Shown one piece after another: positions 45,801 through 59,377 of a stretch of 64,000 nucleotides of DNA; position 1 is the first letter of the stretch; every line of letters begins with the position of its first letter. Made by a program: the position numbers and the translations under genes. The stretch comes from Acanthornis magna (taxonomy: Eukaryota > Chordata > Aves > Passeriformes > Acanthizidae), in NCBI GenBank assembly GCA_036785705.1, contig JAWUZG010000084.1, forward strand, positions 5,825,001 to 5,889,000, read 5' to 3'. Under the pieces are notes generated by a model. That model did no database searches, was not told the DNA's origin, and was given only the letters and a program-made list of their open reading frames with translations.

Positions 45801-48800
45801 CTCACTGCTGCCATCCACCTGGCCTGCTCTTTACTCAGGTCCTTGACTCCTCCAACAGAGCGGCAGTCACAGCTGAGCTGTTGTGCCACCGCCTGTGTCC
45901 TCTTTGTGGTTTTAAGTCGCTCTCCTGGCTGTCCCAATGTGAAGAGCCTGTTTTCTCTTTGCTCTGTGATGCTACTTGAATCTTGGTGAACATAAATTCT
46001 CACAGATTTAGGGCTGCAATTATATCTGTGCAAGTATATGTTCAGTTAAGTAACGGCATGAAGTGCTTAGAGCTTGGACAAATTTTCCAAGTAAGCCATA
46101 ACAACTGAAGGTGTAAAAGGGAGTTTCCCCTCCTTTCCCCGCCCCCCAGTAAGATTATCTATATTCATTTAATGTTCCTATTATCTGTCCTTTGCTTTGC
46201 TTAGTTTAGATCATAGGGTTTGCTGGTTTTAGTCTTTCAGCTTTGTAAATGTTCGCCTTGGCACTGCTACTGTCCCTTTGGACCTTGAATTTTTTAATGG
46301 AATTTTACTACCTTTTGCTAGTGATGAAGGAACAAGGAGCCCTTTCAAAAAGAGGAATCCCTCCAAGCCCTTCTTGGGGCTGTACCAAATATATGAAGCT
46401 CCTCAGGAAATTCAAGGATAAAGAGCCCTTTCTAAGGCTGTCTTGGAAGGGAGCACTGAAAACACTCTGAAGTGGACTCAGGGCTCTTTAGAAGGGAAAC
46501 TCCAGTTGCTGTGTTCTTTTCCTGAAAGACTGTTTTTGCAAAGTAAACCAGCAGGACCAGAGCCTCAAGAAATTCCTCCAAAGCAAAGCAAAGTTTTTGC
46601 TTTGCTGGGGCTCCAACAATCATGGAAAATGCTCCCGAAGATATACAGACTCTCTCACTTCAAAACTTTCTAAGGCAAAGTCTGAGACCTGTTGGTACAG
46701 TTTTGCAACTGATGCTTTTACAGAATGAAATGTGAATTGGTCTTTATTGTGTCACAGTGATGAAAGCATCTGTTATTTTTTTACAACTGCAAATGCATAT
46801 TTAGAGATTTGGCAGGAAATTGAGATTATTGCTGGCAATTTCCACCTCTTGCAGGCGGTTATTTTACACATGGGTAAAGCATCTTCATGTGTAACAGGAA
46901 AAGTTGCTGAATTTCCTTTTAACCATAGTTTAGGAAATTAATCAAGTTTCTTCCTTGCAATTTGTACAAGCAGGTTAGTCATTGAGTATTACTGATTGCA
47001 GCCACAGTATGCTTAGAGATACAACATTTTACTTCAAACCATTCCATGTGGTTGAAAAAAGTCTTTGAAGCTCTTTTATCTTTAGACTTCTTGCTAAAGC
47101 CACGGGTGATAATTTGGAAAAGCTTCACTGATTTAAACTTTTGTATGTATTTATAGTCACCACATAAAATAGCAGTGCTGGAAAACTAGGAAGGTGCTAT
47201 TCAATGTGGATAAAGCCTGAATAAAGATTGCTAATGACAGCAAAAAATAGCTGTAAAATTCACAGGGGAAATGTGTGAAGCTGCAAGGAACTAACCCCTC
47301 AATTGCTATTCCTTCTTGCCTACAGGAATTTTATTAGATGAAGAACAGACCACTCTAAAAGGTTTCTCAACTTCCCTCTGAGTAGAGTCTTTAAGAAAAT
47401 ACATTTCTTAGTATTAAAATATTAATTTTAAAAAACCCTAAAATTATATCTGACTGAAAGGTATTGGTTCAGAGTAATTAATTAGTCTTTCCTGGGCACT
47501 TCTGATGTGAGATTTAGACCAGCTCAAAATGTCTTGAAAAAGCATCCAGCTATCCACGATGGCTTCAACACAATGGTTAGAGCACCAGGGATTAATGGAC
47601 GTGAGTGAAAGAGATGGGGGGAGGTAGGAGTGGTCAGATTCAAGTGGACAGTTGGTCTAGAAGGGAAAGAAATGGCAAGAAATTCCCTTATTTAAAATAT
47701 AATCAGGGAAGAATTTAAAAAAAAACAAAAACAACCCTGACACTTTTTGTAGCAGTTAATTATGTTTATTGTTGAATTTTCATACATCCAGTTCAATGTA
47801 GTGTTTAATATTTAGCGTGTGAATAACAAAGCCCTTCATTCCTTGGCTGGAGATTTTGCACATCTTAGGGAGTTGGGAATTCAGACTTCCATGAGATTCC
47901 AGGACAATTTCACGTCATTTGAAAATCCCACTTTAATCCCTGCTACCTACGTTTTAAATTTTTTTTTCAACTTACCGCTTTTTAAGTGCAAATAAAAATT
48001 TGGATAAAAGAGTTTTCTCACTGTACTGCGATCTGCAAAGAGCACTGGGAGAGAAAAGGGACTATGGCTTGTCCCAAATGTGACCAGCTGAGCATGTCAG
48101 GATTGTGCTTTCTGCCTTTTTAAAGCACTGCTTCTGCTTCCACTCCTCAAGGTTTCGTAGCCCATATCAAAGGTCATGCTTCTTGTTGAGTAATGTAACT
48201 AACTTTCATGGATTTTAGGAGATTTTTGCTTGGAAATGAGAGAATATGTTTTTGAAACTGTTTAATGCAACTCACCAGTTGTGTATTGATAGCTAATTAA
48301 TTGACAGTAGTTAATTAGTCTGGAAATAGAACAAAGACTGACAATGTCTGGGAGAAAGGAGTAGTCACCAGATCTGATTAATTGGTATCTATTCAGGTAG
48401 TGGGTCATTATTATTTGCAAACTCAAACACTTGGTGATCTCAGGGTGTTTTTTGAAAACATGTGACTTCATTACAAAGTCAAATCAGAATTTACTGATAA
48501 CTGAATCAGTGCTAAAATTATAGATGAGTCTGTTCTTCCAAATTCCAGTTCCTAGAAATTTGCTTGGAAATTCAGCTTATTATAGACTGTGAATGTTTTC
48601 ACTCCACTTGTTGTCAAGATGGCATTCAGACCTAGCTCTGAAAATCCCACAAAAGATTTGGTGTTCGCTTCTCAGCCTTGGCTCAGGGCCATCCCTGGTA
48701 GGAATGAGCAGAGTACACAGTGCATGTGCTGTGTGAATTGCTTTGTCCTGGGCTAAGTTATGACCATCTCTACATCTTCCTTGTCTTTTATGATACTAAT

Positions 48801-50121
48801 TTAAGCAGTGTACAGTGAGTAACTCTGAAACAATTTATAGCTGATGTCCCTGCTGTACTGAGAAATTACTTGGACTGAAAGCAGGCATTGTGTGAGCACA
48901 GCCTGGTGACACTTCACATTTAATCTTTACTAGGAGTTGTAGCTGAACCATTTATAATTAAATGTTTGACAAACTATTATTTTTGTTAGATTGTTAATTT
49001 GGATTGCCCACTTAATATGATATTTAGAAAGATGGGACACAATGTTGTTGCCAGATTATTTATTCTTGTGACAGATCAATTGCGTATTTATTTTCAAATA
49101 TTTATGATCATCTCCATTTTGCCTTTATTTTGATAATGGTTATGTTTATTTACTCTTATGGTCTTCCACGTTTTGGACACAGAGATGTGCTGCAGTCTTC
49201 TCAGCTCCCTTCTTGATGTACAGCAGGTTCATGGGATGGCTGCTTTTCCACAGGGCTCTGGAAACCAGGGCTCTATCTCTTCTCCCAGCATATGCTGAAT
49301 GCAATTAGGCACCAGTTCAGAAAAAGCTTTGTAAACATTTTGAATTCATGCCACATTTTCTGGTCTCAGGAGCTGCCAAATGCCTAAATGCTGTATTCAA
49401 GCCAGATGTCTAAATATATAAAATGAATGACTGAACAAAGTGCCTCCTTAGTAGAGCATATGCATATAGGGTGGACAGACCTGAGGGGTCTGAGATCAGC
49501 TCCAGAACAGGATGTTCTGCCAGCCCCCATCCCTGGCCATCAGGAGGGAGACCAGAATATGATCTCCTGGATGAGCACCCTTGCTCTCATTTTTTCTCTC
49601 TTAGTATGAGATACCCAGGCTCAGGAATCTCTGCTGGCAGTATCATAAGGCAAACTCCAGCACTTCTCAGTGAGTACACCTACCTCTGGGACACTCAGGT
49701 ATTTGTTCAGCAGGATCAAACATTTTGGGTACATCTGGGGTTTCACCTGGGCAGCATCCACTCAACTATTATGAATGGGCTGCCTTGATCTTGTTAGGAA
49801 GCTTACATAATACAAGATGCACAGAAAAAGAGCTGCTATGTAAAATAATGCATGTACTGCATTGACTCTTAAGTCTGCCAAAGAGGTTTTCTCTTTTGTT
49901 GAACGCGGAAAATCAGAAACGAATGCAATAATTATGTTTAATGTTATATGTATTAACTCAGTTGTGGTCGTGGGCAAAACTGAAACATATTTGAGCAGGT
50001 ACAGTAACCTAATTATAAATTTATCATAAGAGTAGTTTCTGATGAAATTGTTCATACAGCATTTTCATTAGGCAGTCTTTGTTGCTCCTTCTCAAAAGGA
50101 ATAGACCTGGTCCTTTCTCCT

Positions 50122-50148
50122 TTATGCTGTGCTTAAAGCACAGCATAA
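50122..50148. repeat. Perfect 13-bp inverted repeat, 1-base spacer
   Basis: TTATGCTGTGCTT and its exact reverse complement AAGCACAGCATAA are separated by one A, giving a 27-bp near-palindrome. It lies about 500 bp upstream of exon D. No function is known to me. Confidence 0.85.
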
Positions 50149-50642
50149 GATGCATTTATATTCCTCATCTTCCTAGAACCTCAAACTTTGGTGGTCTTGA
50201 AAAGTTGGTTGGCTTAGTTTCCCTGTAATGACAAGCTGCCTAGTTTGAGATTCTGGGTAGTGCATGCATGGACTGTGCAGAATCTCAGAGTAAAGTCTGC
50301 AAGCTGTTAAAACTTGAACCAGGCATTATTGTTTTCAACGCCCTATAAATAATTTTATTAATAATCTTGAGAATAGCTAAGATGATCCAGGAAGATTGTG
50401 ATGAGAAGTTACTGGTAATGTGGAAATTCTGTAGTGAAGTGGCAGTAATAATTCATGGTAGGGCAAGGTAATATCACTCTCCTCTCACAGCCTCTGTATA
50501 GTCTAATGAGTCTTGAATGATTATTCTCCTTTGTAACAAAGGCAAGCATAGAAATAAAACAACTCCAGTGTGTTTGCTGGAGGCCAGCCGTGGAGTAGGG
50601 AGCTGTCACTAGCAGAATGTCCTTTCTTTCCTCCCCTCCTAG

Positions 50643-50828
50643 GTGTGGCAGTGTGGAGGAAGCGTTGAGGTCCTGCCTTGCTCCAGGATTGCCCACATCG
50701 AAAGAGCACACAAACCATACACAGAGGATCTGACCGCTCATGTGCGGAGAAACGCGCTGAGGGTGGCTGAAGTCTGGATGGATGAGTTTAAGAGCCATGT
50801 CTACATGGCCTGGAACATACCCCAGGAG
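50643..50828 (+). CDS. GALNT18: GALNT18 exon D (end of catalytic domain)
   Basis: This 186-bp exon is in phase 0 at both ends, between acceptor cctcctag and donor gtgagt at 50829. It encodes 62 residues. It opens VWQCGGSVEVLPCSRIAHIE, which finishes the Gal/GalNAc-T motif begun in exon C. It continues through the HKPYTEDLTAHVRRNALRVA stretch to the VWMDEFKSHVYMAWNIPQE end of the catalytic domain. These blocks are near-invariant across the GALNT9/17/18 group. The DLTAHVRRNALRVAE form fits GALNT18. No disruption is visible. Confidence 0.93.
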
Positions 50829-53800
50829 GTGAGTCACAGAGACCAGTGCTTGCAAGCTTTAAATCCTTTTAGGTTTGGTTCCTACCCTGAATTTTGATTT
50901 TTCTGCTAGGATCTTATTTGTATACATGCATGTCTATATTTATGTCTCACATATAGGCATAAAATATGCCTCTACCTACATAATTGCATATAAACATATA
51001 CGTGTAGCTGTGTCTTGTTCTAGAATAATTTGTTCTTCTTTAGGTTCCTTAAAAATTAATTTTTTGTCAAGTTAATCATCTTCACTGATGGCTCTTCATG
51101 GATACTTTAAACTAGTAGCTGCAGAAATGTGGGGAAAAGCCACCATCAGCTCTATACTGCACATCTTATTTTGAATTTGAGTCTCCTATTTACCATCACA
51201 GAGAGCTATGATTCCACCAGATTTGTGAGAAGAGATCTGTCAAGGGGTGTTGACATTTATTAATGCAAGTGTGGTGTGTCTGAATGAGCATTTCACATTG
51301 GAGTAAGGGTGGCTGGTGGGTGTCATGACATATTGCAGAATCTACCTGCAACCTCCCACTGAACTGCTTGTCCCAATTTCTTTTCCATGGATGAGCACTT
51401 CTTGGTCCACTGTATTGAAGAGATGATGTCAGACAGCTAACCTCAGAGTTCAGTTTGATTTTAGCTGGTCTTCATTTCTGTAGTAGTGGTATTTAACCTA
51501 TGAACAGCTAAAGCTGAAGGGCTCAGGGAAAGGTGACCGTACTTATTCTGGAAAACATTCAGGATCTGTGTAGAATAGGTTGTTTCCACCTAGAAGTTGG
51601 AAAGCTCTAGTTGAATTTGGAGTTTAACTTAGAGTACAGTTCTCATCATTATAGCAAAAGCAAATGTTTTAGATTTAAATTAAAGAGCAATTTAGTTTTT
51701 CTTTAATAAAATCTCTCTGATTTCCCAACTGTTCAGAGAAACTGGTTTTGCTGCAATTTCTGTTTCAAGAAATGAAATACTGAACTTCTCCTTTAGTCTA
51801 ATAAGGAAAAAAGGTTAGAAACAAAAAAACAGCTAAATATATGAATGCTGATGTTGGTCCATCTGCTCTCAATAGCTTCTTGCATCTCTCGTGATTAAAA
51901 CTAGATAATTTTGGCAAAGTGGGGAAGTCATTGTCCTATTTTTAGGTTGCAGCTTTAGCCACATAATTTTCCATGAACATGAAAAAAAGTCCTCTATAAC
52001 CTTGTATAGGAAAGGACTTTTCTGAAAGTCACATTTTCACAGAATCCAAGCTGCCCTTTAAGTGTCCCTGTTTTGAGAAGTTGCACAGCAGTCCATACAA
52101 GAATAACATTTCTGCCCTGGATAGTGTTACTTATTTTATGGCAAAGCAATTCCAAATGAATTTTATTTGTGATTAACCTGATAGATTTAAATTTCAGTTT
52201 TTATTTTGTGTTAGTTATTTTCTTGAATGTTGGTTGATCTTCATTGATTGATCCAAGTTTATAATTTTTTGACTTGCAAACACAGCATTAACACAAAACT
52301 TAGAAATTCCTCTTGCTAACCAGGATGTATAGTATTATACACTGATTTGCATAATATTCATCCAGATGTTGTGGTGGTGCTTAATCTTGTGCAAATTTGA
52401 TATTTAAATGCAATTTGAAATCAAATTCATAAAGAATGCAAAGTTAAATTGCAACTGGACAGCTACAGGAGTAATTCTCTGCCTGGAAGCTAATGAATGC
52501 TGGTAATAGACTTTGTAGGTAATGGAAATGTATTCATAATAGTCAGAACTTTCCATGAAATATGTTATTCCAAAATGTTAAACTCTGGACCTGATCTTTT
52601 CCATGGAAGAATTTCCAGATCTCTGAGAAGTCAGATGTTTCCAAAGGTTTTAGTCTTTGGGAGCTAACAATAGTAATAATAAAAAAGAGTCAGACTAATT
52701 TGGCAGTGTGCTGTGAGTGCCCTCTTGGGATCTCTGTGGGCTTCTCTCTGAAGTACCGAGGGCTTCAAATGGGGACCTCCGCTGCCATGGTGACTTCTGC
52801 ATCACTGCCACTTAGATTAATAGATTCAGAAAAGCACTTGAAACCCAAAGGAAAGATTCTTCAAGTCCCAGAATCAAGAACTGTGCTTTCCATGTGTTCT
52901 GACTGTGCTTCTGGTTTTGTTTGTTTGTTGGTTTGGTTTTTTCCCCATCATGTTCTTGGCTTTGGGGAACACACTGACTTATTATGTCTTTAACACAATG
53001 ATAAAGATAGTGTGCTACATGTGAGCTATTTTTCTTCTCCAGCTGCATGAAAGGATGTGATTACTGAGGCCCTTGATGCTCTTTTTTGTACAGTGAACTG
53101 TGAGGGAACTGGTGTTGGTGCCTGCAGGGTTGAATGAGAAAGGATTTGGGAGGCAGTGGATCAATTTAGCACTTGATCCCAGAAAGCCTTGTTAATGCTG
53201 GAAGTCAAATGTCTGTGTGCTGGCGCCCTCCTTTTCCTTCACACAAGTAGCAGATACACTGGCAAGTGCAGCCAGAGTGGTGCATGAGCAGGATTTGTTC
53301 ATGAGATCCACTGATTGTCTTTCAGCACCCTACAACCTCTTTATTTAGTCACTTGCTGCAAAATTAGGAAAAGAATTGCCACTTAAGGAGCAGTTCCACA
53401 TAAAGTTTTATGAATGGTGTAGGGCTTGAGGAGTCACCATTTTTAAGACTGAGTTTTGCCTGATCTGTGTAAGCCAGATCTCAGTTTCCTACCTTTCAGT
53501 ATACTTTGCTAATGTGGAAGTCAATTTTACTTTAGTTAGAAAATGCTTCCATAATAAAATGTACTTGTTCCAGATTAGCATTAATTCAGTGCTTTCGGGT
53601 GCAGTGGTTGCTTCAGCAGCTCAGAAATCTAGATATTTATACAGATACCTTTTTGATGTGCAACTAAGAAAATTCAATGCTTTCAATGTTATTTTTAAAT
53701 ACTGTCTTGTGGCTGACAAAATCTTTGGGGTGTTTATGGCCCAGTAAAGGCTGTTGTTTAGGGAGATGGATTGTAAGATTTCCTTATGAAAATGTATTTA

Positions 53801-54697
53801 TCCTGTGTTTTGCTCTGAGGCAGAAGTGGTAGAGCACAGTGTGGAGCAAAATGTCTCACTTTACTTCCAGTCAAAGAGCAGCCACAGGTTTGCACTTAGA
53901 TCCCTCTCTTAAAACTTCTGCTGCGTGATTTTAATGTGATAAATTATTGATTTTTATATACAGGGCCTTTATGAAAGTCATGCTTTGTGATCTGCTCTTA
54001 TGATAAGTAGAAACTAGGTTAGCCAGAAATGTAAAGGAGAATAAAAATTACAGAAGCGAATATTCTGCAATTGCTTTTAACAAAAATAACAACTTCTCTT
54101 TTTACATTACAAAAGAACTTTAATAAATGCTATTTCAGAGAGGTGAGAAGAGCTTCTGCTCTTTGCAGTGAAGCAATAACCCAGACTTCAGAAATGGCCA
54201 GAGAGTCATACACTAATGATTAGGCCGCAGTGGGCCACCAGCAATGCCGGTGTTTCTAGAGCAACTTGCTACTTCCTGCCAATTCCTTTTGGATTTGGAA
54301 AGTGCCAGGAAATTGGAGAACAGTGATATTCATTGGAAACTGGATCTAAACCTCACTGAACCCAACAGGAGTGGTCCCATTCACCAAAGCAGACTATGAA
54401 AGAGACCCTGCCATGGTGACCTGTATCATATTTAACTGAGACATTTATGGGGTTGTGTGTGGGTAACAGACTCACTTCACAACCAAAACCTGCTCACTGT
54501 CATAGATCAAAGCCATCTTTGACTCTTGGGGATGGTGCTGTGCAGGGCCAGGAGTTGGACTCGATGATTCTGATGAGTCCCTCCCAGCTCAGTTTATTCC
54601 GTGATTCTGCAATGAGTGAGATTCTGGCTGTTTAGTTTACTCAAAAGTGTATCACTGATGCCTTTTCTGCCTTTTCTGCCTTTTGTTTCATGTGCAG
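50829..54697 (+). other. GALNT18 intron D-E
   Basis: This 3869-bp intron contains one CR1 end (54512-54612) and is otherwise featureless AT-rich sequence. The acceptor is tgtttcatgtgcag. Confidence 0.85.
54512..54612 (+). mobile_element. CR1 LINE 3' terminal fragment
   Basis: The last 100 bp of a CR1: 'ctgtgcagggccaggagttg', 'gactcgatgattctgatgag', 'tccctcccagctcagtttat' and a terminal 'ccgtgattctgcaatga'. It parallels the end of the copy at 43470-43559. Confidence 0.85.
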
Positions 54698-54835
54698 GAC
54701 TCCGGAATTGATATTGGTGATATTTCAGAGAGGAAGGCCTTAAGGAAAAAGCTCCAGTGCAAGACCTTTAGGTGGTATCTTGTCAGTGTGTATCCAGAGA
54801 TGAGAATGTATTCGGATACCGTCGCCTATGGGGTG
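54698..54835 (+). CDS. GALNT18: GALNT18 exon E (linker to lectin domain)
   Basis: This 138-bp exon is in phase 0 at both ends, between acceptor tgtgcag and donor gtaagg at 54836. It encodes 46 residues, beginning [19 protein letters not shown] and including [19 protein letters not shown]. The (K/R)-x-F-x-WYL-x-x-VYPE stretch is the conserved link between the catalytic domain and the ricin-type lectin domain in GALNTs. It fits the predicted frame from exon D exactly. Confidence 0.93.
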
Positions 54836-55217
54836 GTAAGGATCTTTTTTGCATTTCCCATTCTAAAAACGCGGGGGAGAAAGGTGTAATAGTGGAAGTA
54901 ACTCATGAAGACAATGCCTGCCTCAAAGTAAAAGAATCAGGATCATCCTGAAGTCACTAGTTAAATAATTTGCCAGACTGGTTAGTTGACAGACACAGCT
55001 GCTCTGCTGTCATTTGTGCTGAGGTATTCTGATTGTTACCTTCCTTCCTGATTTTTTGTTGCTCATTTGCTTCATGACTTGTGTTCCAGACAGAAATACT
55101 CAAGGTGTGATTTTGCAGACACATTGGAGCTGACAGGTTTGCAGCAGCAGGTGAATTCATAAATAGGCTCAGTAGTTCAACTGCAGCCTTCTTAAGATTG
55201 TAGCCAGGTCTTAGTCT

Positions 55218-55440
55218 AGAATCATGGAGCCATTTAGGATGGAAAAGGCCTTAAGTGTCATCAAATCCAACTGTTAAAGACTGATAGCTTCCCTTATTAA
55301 ACTTGTCGCCATTTAAGGGCAATCCTGATCCACCCTAGAACAGATACCACAGTACCCATCTGCTACAAGATGTCAAAGACTAACATTCCAAGCTAGCCAC
55401 ATCTCACATAGCTAAACCACGTGTAAAGCACCACTAGAGA
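55218..55440 (-). mobile_element. Diverged CR1 LINE fragment
   Basis: 'agaatcatggagccatttag', 'gatggaaaaggccttaagtg' and 'tcatcaaatccaactgttaa' follow the reverse complement of a CR1 3' end. Similarity decays rightwards, so the right edge is uncertain. Confidence 0.6.
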
Positions 55441-56419
55441 GGTTAAAGTATTATGTTGCATCCAACAGAAGCTGCAGCTAAATCCATGCATTTTGGAATC
55501 ATCATTATTTATGTAACAGTTGTGCCCTTGTCTGTGTTGAAATCACGCTTGAGTTGTACTGTGCTAATTAAGGCAGAAGAAATTCTTGCCCCTCAAAAAC
55601 TAGGAACCCAAAAAACAGAGAGGGCAGGTGTGCATGGCATGGAAAATAAGCAGAGTAAATTAACACAGGCCCATAATAAAGTAGTAGACCTAGGACATCC
55701 TTTCCACATTCTCTTCCAGTGTCATTTTCACAAAAATTGATTCCTGTGAATTAAATTTTTCTTTTTGCATGATTAATAAGAGCAGATCTTGCAAGTGGAA
55801 GGTTTGTCTTCAGACAGGAAACTGAGCTGTGCAGTTGGCCAGAATGGCTCTGGAAGGGCCCTGAGGGTGCCGTAGAGCAGTTGCTGTGTTTTGGCAAATG
55901 AGGGGATTGTACATCCTGCAAAGTTACATGACCCCTGGGATGATCAGTTAAAATAATCGTGCTGCCTTTCCATACAATCAAACAAGAGAAGGAAAGCACT
56001 TCCAGCAAAGGTTTGGGTCATTGCTAAATGCGTCAGATCATGGTTGCTTTCCAATGTAGTTCAGAACAATGCCAAAATCACACCTGTGTGCAAGGAGCCT
56101 CTGCCACAGAGCACAGATCTGCCCTCAGTGATGCCGTGATCTAATCAAGCATGGAGTTGCCCGAGGAGAAGGAAGCACAGCAGCTAACGAGTGCACGGTT
56201 CTGCTTGTAGGTGGCTCTGGATAAAGGCTTTTAGGTAGAAATGATTCAATATAAATAAAGGGCCGTGGAAGAGCTAAGGTACTTGTCTTAGAATTAACTC
56301 CACATTGTGCAACTCAAAGAGAAAATCAGCAACAGGCACTCTATGATTTTATATTCTGCTGAGAGGTTTTCATCAACCAAGAAGAATGAGGAGAATATTT
56401 TACAGAAATACTGAACACA

Positions 56420-56815
56420 GTGGTCAGCCTGGAGAAGAGAAGGCTTCAGGGAGACCTTAGAGCCACCTTCCAGTACCTAAAGAGGGCTAAAGAGATTTGG
56501 AGAGGGACTTTTCACAAGGACATGTAGTGATAGGACAAGAGGCAGGGGCTTTAAACTGAGAGGACAGGGTTAGATCAGATATTAGGAAGGAATTCTTTAC
56601 TCTAAGTGGGATGAGGCATTGGAACAGGTTGCCCAGAGAGATTGTGGACACCTTGGACACCTCCTCATTCCTGGAGGTGCTCAAGACCAGGCTGGATTGA
56701 TCTTTGAATAACCTGGTCTAGTGGAAGGTGTCCTTTCCCATGGCAGAGGGGTTGGAACTGGATAATCTTTAAGGTGTCTTCCAACCCAAACCATTCTGTG
56801 ATCCCATGATTTAGG
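56420..56815 (+). mobile_element. CR1 LINE 3' end
   Basis: A well-preserved CR1 3' region: 'gtcagcctggagaagagaag', 'ggacatgtagtgataggaca' (across 56517-56540), 'taggaaggaattctttactc', 'gaacaggttgcccagagaga' and the final 'ccattctgtgatcccatgat'. It aligns well with the copy at 34044-34437, and the two together define the local family. Confidence 0.92.
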
Positions 56816-59377
56816 TACTGCCCAATAATGCACATGATCATCAGCCCAGAGAGACGTGAGAAACAGGCCTTGTTTGTACCACCACAAAGGAAGTAGTGAC
56901 AACTGTGACAACAGATAGAGTGTTTTGTGAAATGCACAGCTCACTGCGTTATGAAATACTGTTGTATGACACAAGATTAAGTGCCCCAATCTTTTTAGTA
57001 AAAAAATCACTTGGATGTCTAATCTTCTTTCGTGTCTGCTTTCCTGTTTGCTTGCACATCTTACAGTGGAGAAAGGTGTGATATTTCAAAGCAAGTCATC
57101 TGCTTTCTGATTCTCTAAATGCTTCCATTCATCAACCAGCTTCATTTTTTTCATAGAAAATAGAGCTGTTGCTACTACAGCATTATCATAAATTTAAAAA
57201 AATGCTGAGTAATTGAAAAAGTGATCTGAGTGGGGGTGAAAGTTAGAATATAGGCATTTACAGAGTCACCCCACATATTTATTTCCTGAATTCTAAATTT
57301 CCTCCTGTTCTGTGAGAGTTAGGGAAATAGTTGCATCGTTCAGATCCAGTTTATGTTGTGGCATATAGCTAGGGTTGGGGTTGGTGGCAGAGTAAATATT
57401 TGGGAAGCAAGTTTCTTTCTGACTTCTAGCATACCCTCCTAGTTAGGAGAAAGCAATTTCCCTGGGCCAAAATTCTGCAAATTCAAAATTTCAATAGTCT
57501 AGCTTATGTCTGTATTCTGTAAAGATCTAAGCTTGAAAAATGATGGTATTAACTAATTATTTCTGGGCTTCAGCATGGGGATTGACTACCTGACTATATT
57601 TTGGGTCATTCTTAAGTCTTGGTAGGCTAAAATTGCACTACCTAGGTTAATAGTTGGTTGCCACAAAGCCACTAGATTTTGGAAAGAGTTCCTAAGAATC
57701 GGGGCCTCAGATTTTGAAACAGCATTCTTAGCTAACAGGCTGGTGACTTTTTTGTTTCTGTTTTCAGTAGGGATCAGTTCTCTACAGATATTCTAAATAA
57801 ATTGCGGAGTTGCAATTGGGATAAGACTTTGGGAAATTAAACAAGCTCTGAAGAGCTTGTTTTATTTTTTTGTTTTCAAGGTTCCTAAGAAGAGGATTGG
57901 TGTCCAAAGCAATATGGTGTCTTGTCTCTGTAGCACCTGATCACTGGGTAGCTGCTGTTAGATTACAGTCATATTTCTTTACAGAGCTTGAGATTCTAAA
58001 ATCTCTTTTCACTGCTGGATCAGCCCTCTCAGCTAAGGAACATGCTGATATTGGTCAAGGCAGATTTTTCTCCTTCCTTTATTATAGGGCTTGTTCTGGA
58101 AAAGATTATAACATTAGGGCTAGGACAAGAATTAGAACTGGAGTTTATGGAAGAGGTTTTGAAAACACAAAGGTAGTGATAGACCCTGGCATGAATTAAT
58201 AAGGTTGATATTTATCATTGGTTTGGATAGAGAATGGTGCTTAAATAGCTGATTGTGATTAGAGTTATGGTTATATTAAGAATAAGAAACAGAAAGCTTT
58301 GAGAGAGAAGATCGTATTTAATTCTCATGGCTTTAATTCTTGAGAGTAATGCCAGTATTGATACCTAATGCATATTTTCTCTTTAATATTGAGATTTGTC
58401 CTGTCCATTACCGAATTTAGAGTTAGGTTTGGAGTTGGAGGTCTTGTAGAGATGAGCTGATGGTTTTGATTTTATTCTCTGCCTGTCTTCAGTCTCTGGC
58501 TTCTCCACTCTCCTTATGTGCTAGTGCAGCTCTAAGCTTCCTTTTTAAGGATATGAATTTGTTTTCCTCAGAGGCCTCTGTGCACTGCTGACGGAACTGC
58601 CCAGTTAATCCCAGGTGGCATTGAAGCATATCTGCACTCCCTCCATCAGGCAGGTGTCTCCTGTTCTCTGAGCCAGTCTTACTCCACTGGACACCTTTAT
58701 ACATGACCATGGTTATGCAGTCCACACCTTTGTCCTCACACTCTAAAAAGACCTCCCAGCTATCTGTGCTCATTAATTTAGTGCCTCACTTTCAGAAAAC
58801 TCTGTTTCAGCATTGCCCAGGTTTTGCCCAGGGCTTTGTGCTGACCAGGGCCAAGTACTTTGCAGTCTGTTCATTGCTGTGCGTGGGTTAGCCCAGAATA
58901 ATCAGAGGAGCTGGTGCATAACAATTGCCCAGAAGTCTCCAGGTGTCAGCTGAAAGCAGTTTTTTGAATTATTTCCTGGAATCAGAAGGCTCTCCTGAGT
59001 GATTTTTAAAAGCTGTTTTAATACCTCATCTATCTTACTCAGCAGGATACATTCAGGTTCTGTATATAGTGTGTACCAAAGACTAAATATTTTGAAAACA
59101 TATATCAAAAAATTATTGCTATCTCCGAAGGCTTTTTGAAATATACCCTGCCTGAAACTTTGTGCAATATTATTAAAATCAGTAGTGCTAGATTATCTGC
59201 AGGGAAGAATTTTGTCTAGATGCTTTCTCTTCAAAATCTTCACTGCAACATATTTTAATTTCGCATATTTCTTTGTTCAACTACATATGGAATTTTTTTT
59301 AAAGAAAATAAAGTAATCACACCATCTTTTTCTTATGTAAAACTTGCTTGATTTCTTTTTCTTTCTGTTTATTTTAG

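Larger units (their letters stand above)
35990..50642 (+). other. GALNT18 intron C-D
   Basis: This 14,653-bp intron contains two CR1 copies, a short solo LTR (40116-40378), a probable LTR fragment (40637-40880), a GT-rich minisatellite (45521-45800) and a near-perfect palindrome (50122-50148). Elsewhere I see only AT-rich sequence with short meaningless open frames. The acceptor is ctttctttcctcccctcctag. Confidence 0.8.
54836..59377 (+). other. GALNT18 intron E-F
   Basis: This 4542-bp intron contains a diverged minus-strand CR1 piece (55218-55440) and a + strand CR1 3' end (56420-56815). The rest shows no gene. The acceptor is ctgtttattttag. Confidence 0.85.

Noticed and set aside
45420..45989. 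A 189-codon Cys/Val-rich frame
   Set aside because: It is produced by the GT-rich minisatellite. All frames are open there because the unit lacks stop codons.
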